This document shows positions 57,704 to 64,000 of a stretch of DNA of 64,000 nt, piece after piece; positions within the stretch are counted from its first letter, which is position 1, and the number at the start of each line of letters is the position of its first letter. The stretch comes from Hydrogenophaga sp. BPS33 (GTDB taxonomy: Bacteria; Pseudomonadota; Gammaproteobacteria; Burkholderiales; Burkholderiaceae_C). The stretch is from the NCBI RefSeq assembly GCF_009859475.1, contig NZ_CP044549.1, positions 2,542,001 to 2,606,000 of the forward strand. Direction: 5' to 3'. Position numbers and translations under genes: made by a program. Below the pieces are notes generated by a model. That model searched no databases, was not told the origin of the DNA, and saw only the letters and a program-made list of their open reading frames with translations.

Positions 57704-57705
57704 GT

Positions 57706-59475
57706 TCAATGCTCCGTGCCGAGGTAGGCGGCGCGAACTTTGGGATCCTGTTGAACCTGTGCCGGCGCCCCTTGCGTGAGCAAGGTGCCGAACTCCATCA
57801 CCACCAGGTGGTCGCAGATCTGCATCACCAGGTCCATGTCGTGTTCCACCAGCAGGATGCTCATGCCTTCGCGCTTGAGCTGGCGCAGCACGTCGGCCAG
57901 CGCCTGCTTTTCCTTGTGGCGCAGGCCGGCGGCGGGTTCGTCGAGCAGCAGCAATGTGGGGTCGGCGCAGAGCGCGCGGGCGATTTCCATCAAGCGTTGC
58001 GGGCCCATGGCCAGGTTGCCGGCCTGCTCGTGCAGGTAGGCACCCATGCCGATGCGCTCCAGTTGGCGCTGCGCTTCGCGGAACAGTTGCCGTTCTTCCG
58101 CGCGGTTGGCGCGCGCCATGGCCGGCAGCACGCCTTTGCGCCCGCGCGTGTGCGCGCCCAGGGCCACGTTCTCCAGCACCGTCATGTCCGGGATCATCTT
58201 CACGTGCTGGAAGGTGCGCGCCATGCCCAGCTGTGCGATGTCGCGCGAGGGCAGGCCGATCATGTTGCGGCCCTGAAAACGCACTTCGCCGCGCGTGGCC
58301 GGCAGCACGCCGGTGATGAGGTTGAAGGTGGTGGACTTGCCCGCGCCGTTGGGGCCGATGAGGCCGACGATCTGGCCGGCGTGGATCTGGAAGCTGATGT
58401 CGTTCACGGCCACCAGGCCGCCGAACTGCATGCGCGCGCGGTCCACGTCGAGCACCAGGTCCCCGGTCGCAGGCTTGGCGCGCTCGGGCAGGGCGGCGGC
58501 GTTTTCCCAGTCGACCTTGCGGGGCTTGGCGGGCCGGTTGCGGCCCACGATGGACCACAGGCCATCGGGCAGGTATTTCAGCACCACCACCAGCGCGATG
58601 CCGAAGACGATCACTTCGTAGCTGCCGCTGGTGCCGATCAGCTTGGGCAGCAGCACCTGCAGCTGGTCTTCCAGCACGCGGATGAGGCCCGCGCCCACGA
58701 TCGCGCCCCACACGTATCCCACGCCACCGATCACCGCCATGAACAGGTACTCGATGCCCATCTTCAAGCCGAAGGCAGAGGGGTTGACCGTGCGCTGGAA
58801 GTGCGCCAGCAGCCAGCCCGCGACGGATGCGAACAGCGCGGCCAGCACGAACATCGTGACCTTGTAGCGGAAGGTGTTGATGCCCATGGCCTCGGCCATC
58901 TGCGAGCCGTTCTTGAGCGAGCGCATGGCGCGGCCGGCACGCGAGTCCAGCAGGTGCAGCAGGGCGGCCACGAAGGCCAGCAGGAGGAACCAGGTGAGCA
59001 CGAAGAAGGCGCGGCCCTGGCCGATGTCGAAATCGCCGATGGCCAGGCTCTTGATGCCGAGCAAGCCGTCGTACTTGCCCAGCGCATCGAGGTTGCCCAT
59101 GAGGTAGTAGAGCGACAGGCCCCAGGCGATGGTGGCCAGCGGCAGGTAGTGGCCCGACATGCGCAAGGTGATCAACCCGACGATGAGCGCGCTTCCGGCG
59201 GTGAGCGCCATGCCGATGAAGAGCGTGAGCCACGGCGACATGCCCAGGTTGAGCGTGAGCCAGGCGGTGGTGTAGGCGCCGATGCCGACGAAGGCCGCCT
59301 GCCCGAACGAGGTGAGGCCACCCACGCCGGTGAGCAGCACCAGGCCGAGCACCGTCATGCTGTACATGCCGATGTAGTTGAGCTGGGTGATCCAGAAGTC
59401 CGGTAGGGGAAGGACCGCGATCAGCGGGATCGCGAGGGCCAGGATCAGCAGCCCGAGGTGTTGTGGTTTCGGCAT
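57706..59475 (-). CDS. Fused LivM-LivG: ABC transporter permease joined to ATP-binding protein
   Basis: A 589-aa fusion. Residues 1-310 are a LivM-type permease with eight or more hydrophobic segments (GLTSFGQAAFVGIGAY and GVGYVWGAIVGAGLI are LivM landmarks). A linker (about 310-340) follows, then a LivG-type ATPase (345-589) with Walker A GPNGAGKST (near 370), signature LAMGPQRLMEIARAL and Walker B LLLLDEPAAGL. LivG normally is a separate 250-aa protein. The single frame is continuous and starts 1 bp after livH. Such fusions occur in some beta-proteobacteria. Confidence 0.92.
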   Translation of the reverse strand: MPKPQHLGLLILALAIPLIAVLPLPDFWITQLNYIGMYSMTVLGLVLLTGVGGLTSFGQAAFVGIGAYTTAWLTLNLGMSPWLTLFIGMALTAGSALIVGLITLRMSGHYLPLATIAWGLSLYYLMGNLDALGKYDGLLGIKSLAIGDFDIGQGRAFFVLTWFLLLAFVAALLHLLDSRAGRAMRSLKNGSQMAEAMGINTFRYKVTMFVLAALFASVAGWLLAHFQRTVNPSAFGLKMGIEYLFMAVIGGVGYVWGAIVGAGLIRVLEDQLQVLLPKLIGTSGSYEVIVFGIALVVVLKYLPDGLWSIVGRNRPAKPRKVDWENAAALPERAKPATGDLVLDVDRARMQFGGLVAVNDISFQIHAGQIVGLIGPNGAGKSTTFNLITGVLPATRGEVRFQGRNMIGLPSRDIAQLGMARTFQHVKMIPDMTVLENVALGAHTRGRKGVLPAMARANRAEERQLFREAQRQLERIGMGAYLHEQAGNLAMGPQRLMEIARALCADPTLLLLDEPAAGLRHKEKQALADVLRQLKREGMSILLVEHDMDLVMQICDHLVVMEFGTLLTQGAPAQVQQDPKVRAAYLGTEH

Positions 59476-59476
59476 G

Positions 59477-60517
59477 TCAGTGGTCCTCGTCGGAATGCTT
59501 GCTGCTGAGTGAACGGAGCAGCAAGACGGGGAGGATCAGGGTGAACACAATCACTTCCTTGAATGCGCTGGCCCAGAACGAGCCGAAGGCTTCGATCACG
59601 CCCACGCCGAGGGCCGCGATCAGCGCGCCCGGGTAGCTGGCCAGGCCGGCGGCCACGGCGGCCACGAAACCCTTCAGGCCGATCAGGAAGCCCGAGTCGA
59701 AGAACACGGTGGTCGTCGGGCCGATCAGCAAGCCCGAGAGCGCGCCGATGAAGGCCGCCATGGTAAGCGTGAGCTGTCCGGAAGCCTGCGACGAAATGCC
59801 CATGAGCCGCGCGCCCGTGCGGTTCACCGCGATGGCGCGCAAGGCCTTGCCGCGCAGCGAGCGTTCGAAGTACAGCCACAGCAGGACGATCAGCGCGACC
59901 GTGGCGGCGAAGGTGATGATGGCCTGGCCCGAGAGCATCACGGGACCGATGGTGAAGCGCGTGTCCCAGAACGCCGGGTTGCGGAAGCCTTCGGCACCGA
60001 AGAACAGCAGGCCCAGGCCGGTGAGCGCGAAGTGCACGCCGACCGAGACGATCAGCAGCACCAGCGGCGTGGAACTCTCCAGCGACTGGTAGGCCACGCG
60101 GTACACCAGCGGCCCATAGACCGTGACCACCGCCACGCTCAGCACCGCCTGCACCCACAAGGGCAGCAACTGCGGTGCGGCCCAGATGGCGAGAACGGAC
60201 ACGAGCACCGGCAGCACCACCAAACGCGCCGCGGCCTTGAACGCGGGGAGTGCCCGGCGCTGGGTGCGCCAGACCTGCACCAGCTCCATGAGCGCGGCCA
60301 CGGCGGCGAGCAGCAACAGCAGCCACACCGTGCCCGGCACCTTGCCGGTCTGGAAGATGGCCAGGGTGAGCGCGCCATACGCGACGAACTCGCCCTGGGG
60401 AATGAAGATGATCCGGGTGACGGTGAACACCAGGACGATGGCCAGGCCCAGCAGCGCGTAGACGGCGCCGTTGGTGAGGCCGTCCAGCGTGAGGATGCTG
60501 GCGATGGAGAAATCCAT
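59477..60517 (-). CDS. livH: Branched-chain amino acid-type ABC transporter permease LivH
   Basis: A 346-aa inner-membrane permease. [20 protein letters not shown] and [13 protein letters not shown] near the N-terminus are LivH landmarks, and [20 protein letters not shown] is the cytoplasmic loop that contacts the ATPase. It is longer than typical LivH (about 300 aa) because of an inserted hydrophilic segment near 75-95. It forms the second pore subunit with the LivM half of the next gene. Confidence 0.92.
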   Translation of the reverse strand: MDFSIASILTLDGLTNGAVYALLGLAIVLVFTVTRIIFIPQGEFVAYGALTLAIFQTGKVPGTVWLLLLLAAVAALMELVQVWRTQRRALPAFKAAARLVVLPVLVSVLAIWAAPQLLPLWVQAVLSVAVVTVYGPLVYRVAYQSLESSTPLVLLIVSVGVHFALTGLGLLFFGAEGFRNPAFWDTRFTIGPVMLSGQAIITFAATVALIVLLWLYFERSLRGKALRAIAVNRTGARLMGISSQASGQLTLTMAAFIGALSGLLIGPTTTVFFDSGFLIGLKGFVAAVAAGLASYPGALIAALGVGVIEAFGSFWASAFKEVIVFTLILPVLLLRSLSSKHSDEDH

Positions 60518-60610
60518 GGGGAGCCTTAGCTAGGAAAAGATGCGCTGAAAAAGAAACTCAAACGGCGACGCAAGGAGACACCTATCAAACACAGACCACT
60601 GCACGCGTGC

Positions 60611-60788
60611 CCCTCACCCCAGCCCTCTCCCCAGAGGGGCGAGGGAGCAAGACACGCGCTCCGGAGCGAAGTGTCTTCATCCAGAGGCACCGAGGGACGG
60701 CTCTGCCGGCCCCAGGTGTCGTCCCCCCTCCAAGCGCCGAAGGCGCGCTAGAGAGGGGGGAAGCTGCGAAGCAGCGCAGGGGGGAGGG
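60611..60788 (-). repeat. Dispersed ~175-bp structured repeat, copy B
   Basis: Second copy of the element at 52764-52939, in the 277-bp gap between LivK and LivH genes. Its stems GCGCC-GAA-GGCGC (60734-60746) and GCTGC-GAA-GCAGC (60763-60775) match copy A; the second stem differs from copy A in paired positions. It ends seven bases from the LivK stop codon. Confidence 0.8.
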
Positions 60789-60794
60789 TCGAGT

Positions 60795-61928
60795 TCACTC
60801 GACCTTGAACTTCCCGTCGACGACTTTGAGCATCACGCCGGTCTCGTTCGTGTAGCCCCAGTGGTCGTCCTTGGTCCAGTTCATCACGCCGTGCGCGAAG
60901 ACCGTGCGGCCCATGGTTTCAAACGCGTCGCGCAGGCCGGCGCGGAACTCCGGCGTGCCGGGCTTGCCTTTCTTCAGTGCGATCGGCACTGCCTTGTTCA
61001 GGGCGATGGCCGCGTCGTAGCTGTGGCCGGCGAACTGGTTGCGCTGGCCTTGGCCGACCAGTTTTTCATACTGGGTCACGAAGTCGATCGCCAGTTTCTT
61101 GGACGGGTGGTTGTCGGGCAGCTGCTCCGCTATCACGGCAGGGCCCGAGACCACGAAGGAGCCTTCCACGTCCTTGCCGCCGATGCGCACCAGGTCGGGC
61201 GTGGCCGCGGCGTGCGTCTGGTAGATCTTGCCCTTGTAGCCGCGTTCGACGATGGCCTTGTGCGGCATGGCGGCGCCCGAGCCCGAGGCCACGACCAGCA
61301 TGGCATCGGGATTCGCGGCGGTGAGCTTGAGCGCCTGCGGCGTCACGCTGGTGTCGGTGCGGGCGAAGCGTTCTGCCGCCACCACCTTCATGCCGGCCTT
61401 CTCGGCCAGCGGCGTGATGGCCTTGAGCCACAGTTCGCCATAGGCGTCGGTGTAGCCGAGGAAACCGATGGTCTTCACGCCTTGCTTCTTCATGTGCTCG
61501 ACCATGGCGTGCGCCATCACGTCGTTGCCTTGCGGCAGGCGGAACATCCATTGGTCGGCACCCGGGGGCACACCCACGGGCGAGGCGGCCAGCTGCACGG
61601 TCTTGGCTTCGGTGGCCACGGGCGTGATGGCCGCTGCCACCGGCGTCAGGCACGAGCCGATGATCAGGTCGACCTTGTCCTCGGTCACCAGGCGGCGCGC
61701 GTTGGCCGCGCCCTTGCCCGGATCGCTCGCGTCGTCCAGGATGATCAGGTTGACCTTCTCGCCCGCGATGGTCTGCGGAAACAGCTTGAACTGGTTCTGC
61801 ATCGGAATGCCCAGGCCGGAGCCCGGGCCGGTGAGCGAGAGGATGACGCCGACGTTGATGTCGGCCAGCGCAGCGGTGCTGGCCAGGGCCGTGACGGCCA
61901 CGGCGATGAGGGTCTTGACGGCTTTCAT
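60795..61928 (-). CDS. livK: ABC transporter substrate-binding protein, LivK-type
   Basis: A 377-aa periplasmic binding protein of the Leu/Ile/Val family. Signal peptide to about residue 23 (STAALA). Landmarks are VGVILSLTGPGSGLG, DDASDPGKGAANARRLV and GSCLTPVAAAITPVA. It captures the ligand for LivHMGF. Family members of aromatic-acid or acyl operons bind aromatic acids, amides or short acids, so leucine is not assured. It is 47 bp after the thioesterase gene. Confidence 0.9.
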   Translation of the reverse strand: MKAVKTLIAVAVTALASTAALADINVGVILSLTGPGSGLGIPMQNQFKLFPQTIAGEKVNLIILDDASDPGKGAANARRLVTEDKVDLIIGSCLTPVAAAITPVATEAKTVQLAASPVGVPPGADQWMFRLPQGNDVMAHAMVEHMKKQGVKTIGFLGYTDAYGELWLKAITPLAEKAGMKVVAAERFARTDTSVTPQALKLTAANPDAMLVVASGSGAAMPHKAIVERGYKGKIYQTHAAATPDLVRIGGKDVEGSFVVSGPAVIAEQLPDNHPSKKLAIDFVTQYEKLVGQGQRNQFAGHSYDAAIALNKAVPIALKKGKPGTPEFRAGLRDAFETMGRTVFAHGVMNWTKDDHWGYTNETGVMLKVVDGKFKVE

Positions 61929-61975
61929 GCGATGTCTCCTTCTGGGGGTGGTGAAAAAACGGTGGATGAGAGGCT

Positions 61976-62395
61976 TCAGCTGCAGAGCGCCTTGATGTCT
62001 TCGGGCACGGGAATCGCCTTGATGCGCTCGGGCGCGTCGGGTGGGTTGATCACGAAGGCGCGCGTCTCGCTGCCTTCGCACAACACGTCCTCGCCGCGCT
62101 TGACCACATGCTTGTGGATGAACACCTTGTCGCGCCATTCGACGACGCTGGTGTGGATCTGCAGGCGCTCGCCGTACGTGGCCGGGCGCATGAACTTGGT
62201 GTGGATCTCCAGCAGCGGCGTGCCGACGATGCCGCGCGTCTTCTTCGTTTCGCGCCAGGGCGGCACACCGCACTGCTTGAAGAAGTTCAGCGAGGACGCG
62301 TCCATCCATTTGGAGAAATTCGGGAAGAACACGATGCCGGCGGGATCGCAGTCGCCGAACATCACGTCCACTTCGTAAACAACGGTCTTGGTCAT
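61976..62395 (-). CDS. Acyl-CoA thioesterase, 4-hydroxybenzoyl-CoA-thioesterase-like (hot-dog fold)
   Basis: A 139-aa hot-dog protein. FGDCDPAGIVFFPNFSKWMD (near 14-33) holds the catalytic Asp of the Pseudomonas-type 4-hydroxybenzoyl-CoA thioesterase/YbgC group. The start overlaps the SDR stop (ATGA), so translation is probably coupled. It would hydrolyse an acyl- or aroyl-CoA, either as a pathway step or to free CoA. Confidence 0.88.
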   Translation of the reverse strand: MTKTVVYEVDVMFGDCDPAGIVFFPNFSKWMDASSLNFFKQCGVPPWRETKKTRGIVGTPLLEIHTKFMRPATYGERLQIHTSVVEWRDKVFIHKHVVKRGEDVLCEGSETRAFVINPPDAPERIKAIPVPEDIKALCS

Positions 62396-63156
62396 CTTGG
62401 GGCCATGCGCAGGGCTCCGTCCAGGCGGATCACCTCGCCATTCAGGTGCGTGTTGGAGACGATATGCGCCGCGAGCTGGGCGAACTCTTCGGGTTTTCCC
62501 AGCCGCGGCGGAAAGGGAATGCTGGCCGCGAGCGAGGCCTGCACCGGCTCGGGCAGTTGCTTCATCAGCGGCGTGCTGAACAGGCCCGGTGCGATGGTGC
62601 AGACGCGGATGCCGTGCTGCGCGAGGTCGCGCGCCATGGGCAGTGTCATGCCCACCAGGCCGCCCTTGGACGCGCTGTAGGCTTGCTGGCCCACCTGGCC
62701 GTCGAACGCGGCCACGCTGGCGGTGAAGACCATCACACCGCGCTCGCCGTCTTCCAGCGGATCGAGCTTGGCGCAGGCCGCGGCGAACAGGCGGCTGGCG
62801 TTGTAGGTGCCGATGAGGTTGACGTTGATGACCTTGGCGAAGTCCTCCAGCGGCGCGGCGCTGCCGTCCTTGCCGACCACGCGCTTGGCCGAGCCGATGC
62901 CGGCGATGTTCATCAACACGCGTGCCGGGCCGTGCGCGGCGGCCGCCTGGTCGATCGCGGCCTGCAGGCTTTCGGTGTCGGTGATGTCGCAGCGCAGTGC
63001 CACGCCACCGATCTCGCTGGCCACGCGCCTGGCGTTGTCCAGGTTCACGTCGAGCACGGCCACTTTCGCGCCCAGGCGCGCGAGTTCGCGCGCGGTGGCT
63101 TCGCCCAGGCCCGAGCCACCGCCGGTGACGAGGGCCGCTTGTCCTTGGATGTTCAT
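62392..63156 (-). CDS. Short-chain dehydrogenase, 3-hydroxyacyl-CoA dehydrogenase type
   Basis: A 254-aa SDR. TGGGSGLGEAT (near 11-21) is the cofactor motif, Asp at the second strand end (VLDVN) suggests NAD, and YSASKGG (Tyr and Lys near 160-164) is the active site. The FTASVAAFDGQVGQQAY segment is typical of type-2 (HSD17B10-like) 3-hydroxyacyl-CoA dehydrogenases. Between the thiolase and thioesterase genes it fits the third step of beta-oxidation. Confidence 0.9.
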   Translation of the reverse strand: MNIQGQAALVTGGGSGLGEATARELARLGAKVAVLDVNLDNARRVASEIGGVALRCDITDTESLQAAIDQAAAAHGPARVLMNIAGIGSAKRVVGKDGSAAPLEDFAKVINVNLIGTYNASRLFAAACAKLDPLEDGERGVMVFTASVAAFDGQVGQQAYSASKGGLVGMTLPMARDLAQHGIRVCTIAPGLFSTPLMKQLPEPVQASLAASIPFPPRLGKPEEFAQLAAHIVSNTHLNGEVIRLDGALRMAPR

Positions 63157-63176
63157 GGTCTTGTCCTTGCGTTGTT

Positions 63177-64000
63177 TCAGGCGTTCAGGTTTTCAATGAG
63201 CAAGGCCATGCCTTGGCCGCCGCCCACGCAGGCGCTGGAGATGCCATAACGTTGGCCGCTGCGCTGCAGTTCGCGCGCCAGCGTGAGCGTGAGGCGCACG
63301 CCCGTCGCGGCCAGCGGATGGCCGAGCGCGATGGCGCCGCCATTGACATTCAGGCGGTCGAGGTCCATGCCGAGTTCGCGCGCCACCGCCAGGGTTTGCG
63401 CGCCTTGCGCCTCGTTCACTTCGAAGCGGCCGATGTCGCCGAGCTTCATGCCTGTGCGCTCCAGCAGCAGGCGGATGGCCGGGGCCGGGCCGATGCCCAT
63501 GATCTCCGGCGGCACACCGACGACCGCAGCGGCCACCACGCGCGCCATGGGCTTCTTGCCGTGGGCCTTGGCGTAGGCGCCGGAACTGACCACGCAGGCC
63601 GCCGCCGCGTCCACCAGGGCCGAGCTGTTGCCCCCGGTCTGCACACCGCCTTCGAACACCGGCTTGAGCTTGGCCAGCACCTCCACGGGAGAGAGGCGGG
63701 GGTGCGTGTCGGTGGCCACTTCCGTGGCCTTGCCTTGCAGCCGGATGCCACGCGGCTTGTAGCCTTCGAGCTCGAATTTTTCACTCACCACCGGCACGAT
63801 TTCGCCCGCGAGAAAACCGCTTTCCTGCGCGGCCACGGCCTTCGCGAACGAAGCCGAGGCGAACGCGTCGACTTCTTCGCGCGTGATGCCGTATTGCTTG
63901 GCCAGGTTCTCGGCGGTCTGGATCATGTTGATGCCGGCTGCCGGGTCCTTCAGTGCTTCCCACATATAGTCCTTGAAGCCCACCGGCGCGCCGAGCTTGA
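63177..64000 (-). CDS. Acetyl-CoA acyltransferase (thiolase), C-terminal part; N-terminus beyond window
   Basis: About 274 residues are present. Visible catalytic parts are the His in NVNGGAIALGHPLAATG and the C-terminal Cys in SSACVGGGQGMA; the nucleophile Cys of the N-terminal half is outside the window. The open frame continues past base 64000. It would cleave 3-ketoacyl-CoA to acetyl-CoA. It is the first visible gene of the SDR-thioesterase-Liv-tannase run. Confidence 0.93.
   Translation of the reverse strand, partial: KLGAPVGFKDYMWEALKDPAAGINMIQTAENLAKQYGITREEVDAFASASFAKAVAAQESGFLAGEIVPVVSEKFELEGYKPRGIRLQGKATEVATDTHPRLSPVEVLAKLKPVFEGGVQTGGNSSALVDAAAACVVSSGAYAKAHGKKPMARVVAAAVVGVPPEIMGIGPAPAIRLLLERTGMKLGDIGRFEVNEAQGAQTLAVARELGMDLDRLNVNGGAIALGHPLAATGVRLTLTLARELQRSGQRYGISSACVGGGQGMALLIENLNA

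Overview
The window is a high-GC, gene-dense chromosomal segment. It most resembles a Comamonadaceae member (Burkholderiales, Hydrogenophaga/Acidovorax/Variovorax-like); this is inferred from gene families and layout, not from a search. Pointers are four orphan Bug-type periplasmic binding proteins, many LysR regulators each beside a small catabolic cluster, grpE-dnaK-dnaJ with a sigma-32 promoter, and G-rich intergenic repeats beside stop codons. No rRNA, CRISPR array, intact insertion sequence or phage was seen.

Layout. 1-3.1 kb: the N-terminus of a helix-turn-helix protein, divergent from an AtuA-family/DUF4387/Bug operon. 3.1-6.3 kb: an Lrp/AsnC regulator divergent from a stand-alone AceE-type 2-oxoacid dehydrogenase E1. 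6.3-10.9 kb: a lytic transglycosylase, then an accessory island with a broken NYN-domain gene, an 803-aa leucine-rich-repeat protein, and a scar made of a dnaJ tail fused to an mltB fragment. 10.9-20.7 kb: a ZIP transporter, then a catabolic locus (Bug, LysR, Rieske oxygenase, its reductase, MmgE/PrpD, SDR, an unassigned protein and another Bug). 20.7-24.9 kb: dnaJ, dnaK, grpE and tRNA-Gly(CCC). 24.9-32.7 kb: an acyl-CoA cluster (three acyl-CoA dehydrogenases, two CaiB-type CoA-transferases) divergent from an enoyl-CoA hydratase and a LysR gene. 32.7-37.3 kb: a hydrolase divergent from LysR, then cupin, Bug and class II aldolase genes. 37.3-38.4 kb: gene debris (RTX-related tail, AbiEii-type toxin tail). 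38.4-43 kb: MFS exporter, gamma-glutamyltransferase and succinate-semialdehyde dehydrogenase. 43-49.6 kb: alaS convergent with RluA-type synthase, trmB, gluQRS and a renalase-like oxidoreductase. 49.6-52.5 kb: LysR divergent from pirin, DoxX and flavodoxin genes. 52.9-64 kb: one long minus-strand run (thiolase, SDR, thioesterase, LivK, LivH, fused LivM-LivG, LivF, tannase-family esterase, acyl-CoA dehydrogenase, MarR).

Working together. The final run couples branched-chain-amide-type import to an outer esterase and beta-oxidation-like steps under a MarR regulator. The 24.9-32 kb cluster looks like CoA activation and dehydrogenation of an unidentified carboxylic acid, with an apparently heteromeric acyl-CoA dehydrogenase. 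The Rieske/MmgE/SDR locus looks like oxidative attack on an organic acid captured by a Bug protein.

The most unusual parts are the leucine-rich-repeat island with its chimeric scar, the two ~175-bp repeats whose hairpin arms covary, the 19-bp inverted repeats at 30.8-30.9 kb, and the clean LysR-type operator at 50.57 kb.
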